From assembly GCA_003153575.1 (NCBI GenBank), contig PLZW01000023.1, positions 50,060 to 114,059 of the forward strand: a stretch of 64,000 nt of DNA, in the 5' to 3' direction. Shown here piece by piece: positions 7,810 through 16,748 of the stretch. The notes under the pieces are model-generated. The model was not told the DNA's origin. It saw nothing but the letters and a program-made list of their open reading frames with translations, and searched no databases. Position numbers and translations under genes: made by a program. Each line of letters starts with the position of its first letter. Position 1 is the first letter of the stretch. This DNA comes from Acidimicrobiaceae bacterium (GTDB lineage: Bacteria; Actinomycetota; Acidimicrobiia; Acidimicrobiales; RAAP-2).

Positions 7810-10347
7810 TTACAACCTCGGATCCACCGGCTCGCTCTCGAGGGCGAGGACGCCGAAGACGCACTCGTGCACCCGGTAGAGCGGCTCGCGGGCCACGAAG
7901 CGCTCGAGTGACTCGATGCCGAGGGCGAACTCCCGGATGGCGAGGCCCCGCTTGCGGCCGAGCCCTCGGGACCGCAGGCGCGACAGGTGTCGCTCGGCGG
8001 TGTACTCGGGTCCGTAGATGATCCGTAGGTACTCGCGCCCGCGCACCTTGATCCCCGGCTGGGCCAAACCGTCCGGTCCCTTGTGGACCACGTCGATCGG
8101 TTTCACCACCATGCCTTCGCCGCCTGCTGCAGTGAGCTCCTCCCACCAGGTGGTGGCCCCCTCGACTGATGCCTCGTCATCGACGTCCACGGTGATCGAC
8201 CGGGTCGCGCGGAAGGTCACCGGATCGGTTGCCGTAAGGCGTCCGAGAACCTCCAAGTGCCAGAGGTGGTCGCGCAGGGCGTAGACCTCGCCCTCGCCCG
8301 CAAGGATCTGGAACGGGGCCAGCTTCAGGTCGTCCAGAGTCACCACCGGCCAGCAGTACTCCCCGTAGGCAGCGATGAAGCCGTCGACCATGCTGGCCCG
8401 CTCGCCCATGTGGCCGAGCAGGTCAGCGACGTCGGTGCCCCGCTCGCCGGCCGCTTCGACGATGGCCAGCTCGGCCCGCACTGTCCGGGCCGCGGCCGCC
8501 CCCACTGGTGCGTACTGACGGCGGAGCAGCTCCTCGGCCTTGGCCGACCATGGCATCAGCTCGCAGTCGAGGATCAACCACTCCGTGCCGAGCTCGCCCC
8601 ACAGGCCGGCCGCGGTGACCCCGGCGCGGATCCGCTCGAGGAACTGGGCCTCGAGGGTGGGGTCGGTGAAGAAGGGGCGACCGGTCCGGGTGTAGATCAC
8701 GCCCCCGGCCGCCGACTCGATGCCGAACCGCGCCCGAGCCACCGACGGCTCGCGGCAAACCACGGCAATGGCCCGGGACCCCATGTGCTTCTCCTCACAC
8801 ACCACCTGCTCCACCCCGGCGGCCCGAAAGGCGGCGAACGCCTCGTGGGGGTGCTCGAGCATCCCCTCCCTATTCGAGGTGGCCGTGGGCGACATGGTCG
8901 GCGGGAGGTAGGCCAGCCAGCGGGGATCGACGGCAAAGCGGCTCATCACCTCGAGCGCGGCGATGGCGTTTTCCTCCCGGATGGTGATCGAGGTGGTCAG
9001 CCGGGTCTCGAGGATCCGCTTGCCGACCACGTCTTCGAGGTCAAGGTCCGTCCCCTCCCGGGCGTCCTTGAGCGGTTGGTCGGGGACGAGTGGCTTGGCC
9101 GGCTCGTAGTACATCTTCTGCGCCGGGACCGAGACGAGTTCCTTTTCGGGGTAGCGGAGCGCGGTGAGTTGGCCCCCGAACACACATCCCGTGTCGATGC
9201 AGATGGTCCGGTTGAGCCAGACCGCCTCGGGGACCGGGGTGTGCCCGTAGACCACGTTGGCCTTGCCGCGGTAATCCTCCGCCCACGGGTAGCGGATGGG
9301 CAGGCCGTACTCGTCGGTCTCCCCGGTGGTGTCCCCGTAGAGGGAGAACGATCGCACGGCGCCCGAGGCCCTGCCCTGCATGTTCTCGGGCAAGCCAGCG
9401 TGGGTGACGACCAGGTCACCGTCGTCGAGCACGTAGTGGCTGATGAGGCCGTCGATGAAGGCGGCCACCTGGGTAGAGAACTCAGGAGGCTCGGCGGCCA
9501 ACTGCTCGAGGCTCTCAGCCAGTCCGTGGCTGGGGGTGACCTTGCGGCCGTTGAGGGCCCGCAACAGCTTCACTTCGTGGTTCCCTGGGATGCACAGGGC
9601 CGTGCCCTCCTCGACCATCCCCATCACCAGGCGCAGCACGGCCGGGGTGGCCGGGCCGCGGTCCACCAGGTCACCGAGGAACAGCGCCCGGCGGCCACCG
9701 GGATGGCGGGCCGAGGTGCCATCGGCATCGACCTCGTAGCCCAAGGTCCCGAGCAGCTCGACCAGCTCGGTGTGACACCCGTGGATGTCGCCGATGATGT
9801 CGAAGGGCCCGTGGTCGCTGCGCCGGTCGTTCCACAGCGGCTCGCGCTCGATCACCACGTCGGCGATCTCAGCCTCGTCCAGGTGGTACACCCGGGAGAA
9901 GCCCTCCCGACGCAGGCCCCGCATCGAGCGGCGCAGCTGGGAGCGCTGGTTGCGCAGCACATGGGGCCCGAACTGGCGGTCGGGCCGTGAGGCGTTGCGT
10001 TCGATGCAGGTGGCCTCGGACACGTCGAGGACGATGGCCACGGCCAGCGTGTGGTGGGACTTGGCCAGGTCGATGAGCCCCTTGCGGGCAGGGGGCTGGA
10101 CGTTGGTCGCGTCCACCACGCACAGCCGACCGGCCTCGAGTCGCTTGCCGGCCACGTAGTGCAGCACGTCGAAGGCCGCGTTGGTGGCCGCCTGGTCGTT
10201 CTCGTCATCGGACACCAGCCCGCGGAAGAAGTCGGAGGACAGGACCTCGGTCGGGAGGAAGTGGTTGGCGGCGAACGTCGACTTGCCGGACCCGGTCACC
10301 CCCACCAGGGCCACCACGCAGAGCTCGGGGATCTTGATCGTGGTCAT
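7810..10347 (-). CDS. pnkp: Polynucleotide kinase-phosphatase-ligase Pnkp (bacterial RNA repair)
   Basis: An 845-residue three-domain RNA end-healing enzyme. In order: 5'-kinase with P-loop GVTGSGKST (about residues 16-24); calcineurin-like 2',3'-phosphatase starting FDIIGDIHGCHTE (about 184-196) with GDLVDRGP and GNHE motifs; and a C-terminal adenylyltransferase/ligase with the lysine motif EEKHMGSR. This is the full-length architecture known from Clostridium thermocellum Pnkp. It acts with Hen1 to heal RNAs cut by ribotoxins, with the Hen1 mark preventing recutting. The start overlaps the hen1 stop (ATGA, 10344-10347). Confidence 0.95.
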   Translation of the reverse strand: MTTIKIPELCVVALVGVTGSGKSTFAANHFLPTEVLSSDFFRGLVSDDENDQAATNAAFDVLHYVAGKRLEAGRLCVVDATNVQPPARKGLIDLAKSHHTLAVAIVLDVSEATCIERNASRPDRQFGPHVLRNQRSQLRRSMRGLRREGFSRVYHLDEAEIADVVIEREPLWNDRRSDHGPFDIIGDIHGCHTELVELLGTLGYEVDADGTSARHPGGRRALFLGDLVDRGPATPAVLRLVMGMVEEGTALCIPGNHEVKLLRALNGRKVTPSHGLAESLEQLAAEPPEFSTQVAAFIDGLISHYVLDDGDLVVTHAGLPENMQGRASGAVRSFSLYGDTTGETDEYGLPIRYPWAEDYRGKANVVYGHTPVPEAVWLNRTICIDTGCVFGGQLTALRYPEKELVSVPAQKMYYEPAKPLVPDQPLKDAREGTDLDLEDVVGKRILETRLTTSITIREENAIAALEVMSRFAVDPRWLAYLPPTMSPTATSNREGMLEHPHEAFAAFRAAGVEQVVCEEKHMGSRAIAVVCREPSVARARFGIESAAGGVIYTRTGRPFFTDPTLEAQFLERIRAGVTAAGLWGELGTEWLILDCELMPWSAKAEELLRRQYAPVGAAAARTVRAELAIVEAAGERGTDVADLLGHMGERASMVDGFIAAYGEYCWPVVTLDDLKLAPFQILAGEGEVYALRDHLWHLEVLGRLTATDPVTFRATRSITVDVDDEASVEGATTWWEELTAAGGEGMVVKPIDVVHKGPDGLAQPGIKVRGREYLRIIYGPEYTAERHLSRLRSRGLGRKRGLAIREFALGIESLERFVAREPLYRVHECVFGVLALESEPVDPRL

Positions 10348-11744
10348 CGGCTGAACACCGCCATCTGGGTAGGCGAACCCACCTCGGGGTCATCGGGTCC
10401 AATGCCCGAGCGGGCCACGGAGTACCCCTGGCGCGCAGCCACCCCATCGGTCCAGGAGGCGAATTCGGCCCGGGTCCACTCGAAGCGGTGGTCCCGGTGG
10501 CGCAGCTCGCCGGCCGGCAGCGTCTCGAACCGGACGTTGTACTCGACGTTGGGTGTGGTGACGATGACCGTCTGCGGGTGGGCGTGGGTGAACACGGCCC
10601 GCTCGAAGCTGCCGAGGCGCGAGGGATCCAGGTGCTCGATGACCTCCATCACCACCGCGGCGTCGAAGTCGGCGAGGCGGCGGTCCCGATAGGTGAGCGA
10701 CCCCTGGAACAGGTCGACTCGAGCCCGCTGGCGGGGCGCCATCGTGTCGAAGTGCAGCCGGCGGGCCCCCACCTCGAGCACCCGGTGGGAGACGTCGATG
10801 CCCACCACCCGCTCGAGTCCCTGCTCCTTCAGCAGGACCCGCATGAGGTTGCCCGCCCCGCAGCCCAGGTCGAGCACCCGGCGCGCCCCGCTAGCCCGCA
10901 CTGCGTCGACCACTGCATCGGTGCGCTGCTGGTTGAGGCTGATCGGCTTCTCTACCGCCTCCTCCTCGGCGTCGTGGCTGGCCTGGGCCGCATCGGGGTC
11001 GGTGGGGTCGTCCTCCATCAAGCGTCCCAGCGCCTCCTCGGTCAGCTTGCGGTCGTGACGGAGGTAGCGCCGAGTGATCAGGTCGCGCTCGGGATGGTCG
11101 GCAAGCCAGTCCCCGCCGCGGCGGAGGAGCTTGTCGATCTCGTCGGCGCCAACCCAGTAGTGCTTGTCGTCGTCCAACACGGGCAGCAGGACGAACAGTT
11201 GCTCCAGTACCGACTTGAGGGTCGCCGTCGTCGACAGCGTGAGATCCAGGTAACGGCTCATGCCCCACTCGGGGAACTTCGGGTCGAGGGGGATCTCCTC
11301 GGCGACCACGGTGTACCCCAATGGCTCGAACAGGCGGGTAGCCACATCGACCCCACCGCGGCACGGGGTGACCGGCAGGCGAACCTCGAGGTTGATGGCC
11401 TCGGCCGCGAGCTCCGGACGCTCCTTGCTCCGTCCGGTCATGGCCGTGGAGAACATCTTGCCCAGCACCACGGACGTGAACGACGAGGTGACGTAGGGCC
11501 GGTCGTTCACGTACTGGGCGAGGGAGAAGTCGTTGCCTTTCGAGCCGGGCCGCCCACGGACGAGGCCCACCGGGTCGACGTCAACGACCAGACCCGCGGT
11601 GCACCGCTCCTCGCTGGCCTCGGGGAAGAGCACGTGCCCCACGCCAAATCCGAACTCGGCCGTGTGGTGGCCACCCGGGTTCTTGTGCAGGAGGAAGCCG
11701 AGATCGGTGGCCGGCTTATGATCTGTCGAGATGGTGAGGAGCAT
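10344..11744 (-). CDS. hen1: 3'-terminal RNA ribose 2'-O-methyltransferase Hen1
   Basis: A 466-residue bacterial Hen1. The N-terminal half (LLTISTDHKPATDLGFLLHK, GVGHVLFPEAS) activates Pnkp ligase, and the C-terminal half is a Rossmann methyltransferase (RVLDLGCGAGNLMRVLL, VGIDVSHRVL) that 2'-O-methylates the 3'-terminal ribose at the break. Metal ligands of the family are suggested by VVMEVIEHLD and VIVTTPNVEYN. Upstream gene of the two-gene repair operon, coupled to pnkp. The 160 bases between it and the DUF429 gene contain the probable promoter. Housed here inside the transposon. Confidence 0.95.
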   Translation of the reverse strand: MLLTISTDHKPATDLGFLLHKNPGGHHTAEFGFGVGHVLFPEASEERCTAGLVVDVDPVGLVRGRPGSKGNDFSLAQYVNDRPYVTSSFTSVVLGKMFSTAMTGRSKERPELAAEAINLEVRLPVTPCRGGVDVATRLFEPLGYTVVAEEIPLDPKFPEWGMSRYLDLTLSTTATLKSVLEQLFVLLPVLDDDKHYWVGADEIDKLLRRGGDWLADHPERDLITRRYLRHDRKLTEEALGRLMEDDPTDPDAAQASHDAEEEAVEKPISLNQQRTDAVVDAVRASGARRVLDLGCGAGNLMRVLLKEQGLERVVGIDVSHRVLEVGARRLHFDTMAPRQRARVDLFQGSLTYRDRRLADFDAAVVMEVIEHLDPSRLGSFERAVFTHAHPQTVIVTTPNVEYNVRFETLPAGELRHRDHRFEWTRAEFASWTDGVAARQGYSVARSGIGPDDPEVGSPTQMAVFSR

Positions 11745-11904
11745 GGCAAGTTCCGCCTGAATCAGTCGAGAGCGAAGGCTGCCCAGTCTCGCATCTCTGC
11801 GCCACAGCCCGTTCGGTAGCCACTCGACTGTGGTGTGTGCGAGCTACTCCGCACTCAACCCACAGGTGCTTGCGGGTCTGTGACCACTTCGAAGGAGTGG
11901 GGAC

Positions 11905-12564
11905 TCAGCGCCAGATGGCGCCAATCCGCTGGGAGCCTGCAGGTAGGGCCCGGCCCTCCCCCGCTGCAATGCGCGTGGCCGACCAGGCTGCGATCGCCGC
12001 GTCCAGCACGTCGGCCACATCGGCCGCCCCGCCGGGGCCGAGGTCAGCGGGGAGGACGATCCCCTCGCGCTCGAGGATCCCCCGGCGCAGGCCGATCCCG
12101 TTCCAGGTCGACTTCGGCCACTCGAGCGGTCGGCCGTGGGATTGGGCGAAAGAGACCTCGGGGTGCACCTCCCAGATCCGCTCATCGGCCGCGGCCAGGG
12201 GCTGGACGGCCAGGATCTGCTTCTTGAGGGCGAACGACTGGGCCGCGAGTCCCGGCCACCCCTGCTCCTTGGCCAACACGTTGGCCTCAGCTGCGGTCTC
12301 GGTCTCCAGCAGCTCCGCCGACGGGGTGAAGAACACCGAGTTGCGTCGGGCGCCCACGAAGGCCCGGGCTTCGAGGTCAGCCGGCCGGCGCTCCCCCGCT
12401 GCCGGCAGCCCGATCGGCATGTCGACCCCGATGGTCGCGGCCTCCGCGAGCTCAGCCACTGCGTCCTCGATGGTGGTGACGACGAAGGCCCGGGTGAACT
12501 GGCCGTCCTCGAGCACGACGACGACCCAGCGGCCCTTCCAGACATCAGCTCCGGCTACCAGCAC
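11905..12564 (-). CDS. DUF429 domain protein
   Basis: A 219-residue DUF429 family protein (RNase H-like fold predicted for the family): N-terminal AGADVWKGRWVVVVLEDG with the first acidic residue, IGVDMPIGLP second strand, then RRNSVFFTP and WEVHPEVSFAQ, all typical. Biochemical role unknown. It lies upstream of hen1 on the same strand but 160 bases away. Its first 54 codons are duplicated at 17843-18004, on the far side of the ubiquitin-like operon, which is divergently transcribed from it. Confidence 0.85.
   Translation of the reverse strand: MLVAGADVWKGRWVVVVLEDGQFTRAFVVTTIEDAVAELAEAATIGVDMPIGLPAAGERRPADLEARAFVGARRNSVFFTPSAELLETETAAEANVLAKEQGWPGLAAQSFALKKQILAVQPLAAADERIWEVHPEVSFAQSHGRPLEWPKSTWNGIGLRRGILEREGIVLPADLGPGGAADVADVLDAAIAAWSATRIAAGEGRALPAGSQRIGAIWR
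12403..12564 (-). repeat. 162-bp direct repeat, copy 1 (5' end of DUF429 gene)
   Basis: The first 54 codons of the intact DUF429 gene align without gaps with 17843-18004 in the same orientation. At the protein level 45 of 54 residues match. The two copies bracket the seven-gene ubiquitin-like operon. Confidence 0.8.
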
Positions 12565-12711
12565 GGGTTGATCCTGCCGCAGAATCAGCGCCCTCGGTGG
12601 AGCACCGGGCCAGCGTGGTGCATCTGGCGTCGAGGCCGTAGTCGCAAATTGGACCCTGTGGAAGACCCGACCGGGTTCGTCGGCGCAGCACAGTGGTGCA
12701 CCTCGAGGACC

Positions 12712-12728
12712 CAGGTGGCAACCACCTG
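12712..12728. promoter_or_regulatory. 7-bp dyad upstream of the ubiquitin-like operon
   Basis: CAGGTGG-caa-CCACCTG, a perfect dyad about 120 bases before the first gene of the operon and about 150 bases before DUF429 on the other strand. It could be an operator for the operon's own HTH protein. The rest of 12565-12850 shows no gene; the ribosome binding site AAGGAGG is at 12837-12843. Confidence 0.3.
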
Positions 12729-12850
12729 TCGGGCTCCCGCGGCCGTCGTCAAGCGCGGGTCCGCAAAGAATTCGTGCTTCCGCTCTTCGGATTCCGGTGC
12801 TTCACACGACTACTAGTCATCCCCCAACTACGCCCCAAGGAGGCGCCGCC

Positions 12851-13150
12851 ATGACCAGTCCCACTGACCCGACCACCGAGCACGAGCACATCCGGGTGAC
12901 CGTCCGTACCCCCTCAGGGGCCAGCCACGAGTTCAGCTTCCGACCGGCCGAGCTGGTTGTCGCTGCCACGGCAACTGCCGTTGAGCACTTCGTGAAGGCC
13001 AAGGAGTTGGCTCCTGACGACTACGGGCTTGCTCTGGTGCGCTCGGGCACTGCCGTGGCGCTGCTCGACACGAACGAGCTCCGCTCGGACGCCATCGTGG
13101 ACGGTGACGTCCTCCACCTCGTCATCGAGAAGCCCCAGGTCGACGGATGA
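12851..13150 (+). CDS. Ubiquitin-like (beta-grasp) protein, first gene of a conjugation operon
   Basis: A 99-residue protein starting at ATG 12851, chosen for the strong AAGGAGG seven bases upstream. The sequence alternates as expected for a beta-grasp fold: IRVTVRTPSGASHEFSF (strands 1-2), a helix ATAVEHFVKAKELA, YGLALVRSGTAVALLD and VDGDVLHLVIEKP. It ends in a single glycine (QVDG), so it may need no trimming. A single ubiquitin-like domain, unlike the two-domain BilA (known from Bil systems). Its stop overlaps the E2-like start (ATGA). Assignment rests on fold pattern plus E1/E2/JAB neighbours. Confidence 0.75.
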   Translation: MTSPTDPTTEHEHIRVTVRTPSGASHEFSFRPAELVVAATATAVEHFVKAKELAPDDYGLALVRSGTAVALLDTNELRSDAIVDGDVLHLVIEKPQVDG

Positions 13151-13563
13151 CCCTTCATCCGGCAATCGTCTCCGACCTGCTGGACGACGAGATGCAGGTT
13201 GCCCAGGAACGCCTGGGCGGCCGCATCTCGTCGCTCAGCAGCACCGGGACTTCCGTCTACTGCACCTTCACTGCTTCGGGAGGTGGCAATGTGACGATGC
13301 GGCTCGAAGGCGGCGACTACGACGCCGAGCCCTTCCGATTCGCAGTGGTCACCTCAGATGACGAGGTCCTACCCCTTGAGGCTTGGCCGCCTGGCCTGGG
13401 CCACAGTATCCACCCCGTACTGGGGCGGCCCTTCGCCTGCGTCCAGGGCACTTACGAGTACCACTGCCTGCCCTGTCACATGGGGGACGCGTGGGATGCC
13501 TACCGAGGCCGCCTCCGCATGGCGGACCTGCTCGACCACCTTCTACGGCGAGCTGGCGCATGA
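13147..13563 (+). CDS. E2-like (UBC-fold) protein of a bacterial ubiquitin-like pathway
   Basis: A 138-residue protein. The C-terminal region GRPFACVQGTYEYHCLPCHM then WDAYRGRLRMADLLDHLL resembles the distant prokaryotic E2 families that sit next to E1 and JAB genes. Candidate catalytic or metal-binding residues are Cys98, His106, Cys107, Cys110 and His111. Expected role: accept the activated ubiquitin-like protein from the E1 and pass it to a target. It is translationally coupled on both sides (ATGA at 13147-13150 and 13560-13563). Which Cys is catalytic cannot be decided from sequence alone. Confidence 0.65.
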   Translation: MTLHPAIVSDLLDDEMQVAQERLGGRISSLSSTGTSVYCTFTASGGGNVTMRLEGGDYDAEPFRFAVVTSDDEVLPLEAWPPGLGHSIHPVLGRPFACVQGTYEYHCLPCHMGDAWDAYRGRLRMADLLDHLLRRAGA

Positions 13564-14015
13564 ACCCCGTCGTCATCGCCCCCGCGACCCTGCAGGACGC
13601 CCGCCGATTCTTCGAGGAGAGAGGTGCCCACGGGTGCGAGGGGACGGCCATGCTGGCAGCAACGGCAGGCGGGCCCGTTGATCGCATCGTCATCCCTGAC
13701 CAAGTTACCCATCCCGTCCCGAGGTGCTGGGTCGAGGTGACGACCGCCGGGAAGCTCGAGCTGGCAGGCGCGCTCGGTGTCGACGAGCGCTACATCGCTC
13801 GGATCCACTCCCATCCCGCCGCGGCCTTCCACAGCCCGGCCGACGACGCCAACCCGGCACTCACCTTCGAGGGTGCGCTTTCGATCGTCGTCCCCTTCTT
13901 CGGACTGGGGCTCCGACATGGGCTCAATGCCTGCGCTGTACTCGTGCTCGACGACGGCACCTGGGTGAACCTCCCACCTGGGCGGGACCGAGACAAGGTC
14001 GTTGTCGTCCGATGA
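13560..14015 (+). CDS. JAB/JAMM metallopeptidase (deubiquitinase-like)
   Basis: A 151-residue JAB-domain isopeptidase starting at ATG 13560, coupled to the E2-like stop. The JAMM zinc site is complete: Glu27 (CEGTAML), His83-Ser-His85-Pro and Ser92-x-x-Asp95 (HSPADD). The domain occupies nearly the whole protein, so it is a stand-alone enzyme that would process the ubiquitin-like precursor or remove it from targets. Next gene overlaps by ATGA (14012-14015). Confidence 0.9.
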   Translation: MNPVVIAPATLQDARRFFEERGAHGCEGTAMLAATAGGPVDRIVIPDQVTHPVPRCWVEVTTAGKLELAGALGVDERYIARIHSHPAAAFHSPADDANPALTFEGALSIVVPFFGLGLRHGLNACAVLVLDDGTWVNLPPGRDRDKVVVVR

Positions 14016-15484
14016 CCGGAGTGGAGGCAGCACACCTGCCGGCAATCGACGGGGCATCGGATGAGTCGGTGAGGTGCGCCGTGGACACCCGCAAGATCGT
14101 GGTCTGCGTCGAGGACGACCTGGATCCCGTGGCCGCATCTGCAGCTGCGACCCTCGTATCGGTTCTGGCGCGGACGTTTCCCCATATTGAGGTTCGTGGC
14201 GACGTCGCCATTGGTGCCAATCCGTGGGGCGTCTCCATGCTCTCCGAACTGCTCGACGTCATCGAGCGAGCGAGGCCAACCGCTGCAGTCGAGGCCGAGC
14301 ACGAGTACGTGATCGCCATCGGCGACAGTATCGGCGCCGCGGATCTCTGGGTAGGCGGCGGGGACTGGACGGTCCTCGTGGGTAAAGGCCCGCAGCCGGT
14401 CGCGACGTGCCGGACCGCCCTCGGACTTCATGCCGGTGCCGCCCTCGCGGCAGCAGAGGCCGTGAAGACCGCTCTCGCTCCTCTTGGGATGCTGGTGGTG
14501 CCGATGGCGGACCAGCTCGTTTGGAACTTGATCGATTACCACCTCACGCCGGCTCCACCCGCGGCTGCCGTCCCGGAACGACTGGCCATCGACCTTGTCC
14601 TCTTCGGCGCCGGGTCAGTGGGATCCAGCACCGCGGGCGTTCTCGCCTGCACCCCGGGCCTCTGCGGTACCGCAGTCGTCGTCGACCCGGACACCTTCGA
14701 CGCGACGCGCAATCCACCGCGGTATCCGGCAAGCACCGGCAACGAATCGGGCTCCAAGGCGGCGTGGGTGGCTGAACTCCTCGCCGGTGCCGGGTTGTCG
14801 GCCGAGCACCGTGCCGAGCGGGTGGGTGATTGGGTCCGACGCCAGGAGCACCCTGGGGTTGAAGCCACCGTCGTATCGTCGGTGGACACCCTCGACGGTC
14901 GACTTCAAGTCGCCGATGCAGTAGCTCGTACGACGTTGACTCTCGGCGTCGGAGGCATGGCACTCCATCTGCAGCGGAGCCACCACGACGACGAGCTGGC
15001 GTGCCCATTCTGCGAGTACGTCAGCGCAGTCCCGACGCTCACCCAAACGGCAGCCCGGGCAGCCGCCGTCGGCCTCACCGTCGAGCGAGCCGGTCAGCTG
15101 GAGCTGAACCACGGACTGCTGACCGAAGTCGATGTCCAAGCCGCAGTGGCAGCTGGGCGTCTCGACCCGGCCCGAGCATCCGACCTCGTTGGCCGTCGAC
15201 TGGAGGATCTCCTCCGCCGCGCCTACGCCGAAGCCTCCGTGCCGTTGGCCGGTGGAGGTGAGGCCCGGGTGGGTGCTCCCTATGTGTCGCTGATGGCAGG
15301 GGCACTCGCGGCAGCCGAGCTCCTGAAGACCGCCATGAGCATCCCGCTGATCGATCGTCGAGTGGACCTCGACCTCACCGGCGTCCCGCTGGGGGTAGTC
15401 AGTCGGCCACCTCGGGACCTCACCGGGCGGTGTACCTGCAGTTCCGGGTTGCGACGCCGTTGGGCGGCCAGACTGTATAGATAG
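14012..15484 (+). CDS. E1-like ThiF-fold activating enzyme
   Basis: A 490-residue protein with an extra N-terminal domain of about 185 residues and a C-terminal ThiF/E1 adenylation domain: LVLFGAGSVGS (197-206, nucleotide loop), VVVDPDTFDATRNPPRY (Asp225, Asn234), Lys249 and SSVDTLD (290s). CPFC (331-334) and a CTC near residue 475 may bind zinc or supply the acceptor cysteine. It should adenylate the C-terminal glycine of the ubiquitin-like protein. Start ATG 14012 is coupled to the JAB stop. Only two bases separate it from the sigma factor gene. Confidence 0.9.
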   Translation: MTGVEAAHLPAIDGASDESVRCAVDTRKIVVCVEDDLDPVAASAAATLVSVLARTFPHIEVRGDVAIGANPWGVSMLSELLDVIERARPTAAVEAEHEYVIAIGDSIGAADLWVGGGDWTVLVGKGPQPVATCRTALGLHAGAALAAAEAVKTALAPLGMLVVPMADQLVWNLIDYHLTPAPPAAAVPERLAIDLVLFGAGSVGSSTAGVLACTPGLCGTAVVVDPDTFDATRNPPRYPASTGNESGSKAAWVAELLAGAGLSAEHRAERVGDWVRRQEHPGVEATVVSSVDTLDGRLQVADAVARTTLTLGVGGMALHLQRSHHDDELACPFCEYVSAVPTLTQTAARAAAVGLTVERAGQLELNHGLLTEVDVQAAVAAGRLDPARASDLVGRRLEDLLRRAYAEASVPLAGGGEARVGAPYVSLMAGALAAAELLKTAMSIPLIDRRVDLDLTGVPLGVVSRPPRDLTGRCTCSSGLRRRWAARLYR

Positions 15485-15486
15485 CT

Positions 15487-16080
15487 ATGGATCCTCCGAT
15501 GCCGACCGACGCAGAGCTGCTCGCCCGCCTCCGGGCCGGCGACGAGTCCGCGTGGGGCGAGGTCTACGAAGCCCATAGGGAAATCCTGTGGCGCATCGCT
15601 CGGCGGGTGCTCAGAATAGGGGCCGACGGATCACTCCGGGGTCTGAGCCCGGAAGACGTGGTGCTCGAAACCATGACCGGGATCATGGAGAAGGGCGTCG
15701 ACGGGGTAACCAACCTTCGCGCCTTCTTGAGGACGAGCGTCCAGTTCACCGCCGTCGACATGATCAGAGCGGACTGCACGGCGAATCGAAAGGCAATGCT
15801 GCTGCTCGAGGATGACGTCGCCAGCGCAGAGGAGCAGGCACTTGTGGCGGTTCTCGCCGAGAAGGTGCGCGAGTGCATGGAGCTCCTGACCCCGCAGGAG
15901 CACACAGCGATCACTGAACGAGTGTTGAAGGGCCGCAAAGCGGTAGATGTGGCAGGGGACATGGGGATCTCCGATACCCGCGTGAGCCAGCTCGTGAAGG
16001 CAGGGAGCGATCGCCTGCGGCCTCTCGTCGCCCGCGAGCTGGACGACATCTGCAGCGACAATGAGGGAGGAGGCGCATGA
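15487..16080 (+). CDS. ECF-type RNA polymerase sigma factor
   Basis: A 197-residue sigma-70-like protein with region 2 (LLARLRAGDESAWGEVYEAH ... LSPEDVVLETMTGIMEK ... LRAFLRTSVQFTAVDMIR) and region 4 (LLTPQEHTAITERVLKGRKAVDVAGDMGISDTRVSQLV). No conventional anti-sigma gene follows; instead an HTH protein overlaps its stop (ATGA, 16077-16080). It begins two bases after the E1 gene, so it is part of the same operon. An alternative start is ATG 15499. Likely directs expression of a response gene set or of this operon (inference). Confidence 0.85.
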   Translation: MDPPMPTDAELLARLRAGDESAWGEVYEAHREILWRIARRVLRIGADGSLRGLSPEDVVLETMTGIMEKGVDGVTNLRAFLRTSVQFTAVDMIRADCTANRKAMLLLEDDVASAEEQALVAVLAEKVRECMELLTPQEHTAITERVLKGRKAVDVAGDMGISDTRVSQLVKAGSDRLRPLVARELDDICSDNEGGGA

Positions 16081-16748
16081 ACACGAACGATGACACCACG
16101 AGGCAACTGGAAACACTAACTGAGCAATACCTCCAACACCTCGAGGAAGGCACCCCGGCACCATCCATCGACTCGCTCCCGCTGGCCCTGCGCGACGAGG
16201 CTCGTAGGACCTTCGCGATCTTGGACGCGGCGTGGAAGACCGAGATCGATCTGCCGGCGTTCGAGGACGATCCCGTTGCCATCCAGCTCGGGTTCGTCCA
16301 GCCATCTCCACCGGAGCACATGCTGTCTGTCGACGGCGCGGCAGTGAAGAAGGTTCGACAGCGGGCGGGGCTCGATGTCCGGCAACTTGCTCTGCGGATC
16401 GCGGACATTGGTGGGACCGTTTCGATCAAGGACTTGGCTACCGTCGAACGCCAAGCCGTCACTGATCTCCCGGAACCGACCGTGGCACTCATGGCCCACG
16501 CACTTGGCAAGCCGGCCACTGCACTTGTCGTCGATCCGGACACGGTCAGCGACTTCATCGCATTCCTCTACTCGCCCCGCTTCGATGCTGAAGTTGCATC
16601 CTGGTGTGAGGCAAACAATATGGATGCCGGCGAGACGACCATCACAGCCCGGCAGCGCGTGCTTGCCGGGCAGCGGCGTAGTCAGGGCAGGGGGAACGTC
16701 GACGACTGGGTCGGGTTGTTGCGTGCCGTGCTGGAGTCCCTGCGGTGA
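16077..16748 (+). CDS. HTH (XRE-like) protein paired with an IrrE-type peptidase
   Basis: A 223-residue protein. The N-terminus (LTEQYLQHLEEGTPAPSIDSLP) recalls the short regulatory segments after ECF factors. The middle (about 83-145) is an XRE-like helix-turn-helix (VKKVRQRAGLDVRQLALRIADI ... TVERQAVTDL). Proteins of this kind next to ImmA/IrrE peptidases are usually the cleaved repressor or antitoxin (DdrO, ImmR in known systems). It may also act as an anti-sigma, given its position. Its stop overlaps the GTG of the peptidase (GTGA, 16745-16748). Confidence 0.7.
   Translation: MNTNDDTTRQLETLTEQYLQHLEEGTPAPSIDSLPLALRDEARRTFAILDAAWKTEIDLPAFEDDPVAIQLGFVQPSPPEHMLSVDGAAVKKVRQRAGLDVRQLALRIADIGGTVSIKDLATVERQAVTDLPEPTVALMAHALGKPATALVVDPDTVSDFIAFLYSPRFDAEVASWCEANNMDAGETTITARQRVLAGQRRSQGRGNVDDWVGLLRAVLESLR

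Noticed and set aside
8257..11819. Long plus-strand open frames antisense to pnkp and hen1
   Set aside because: Composition is typical of antisense GC-rich shadows, and the minus-strand frames encode complete known enzymes.
12617..12632. An 11-base match to a right-end repeat (CATCTGGCGTC) upstream of the ubiquitin-like operon
   Set aside because: Considered as an internal transposase site or nested end, but a single 11-base match is expected by chance over 36 kb and there is no flanking repeat structure.
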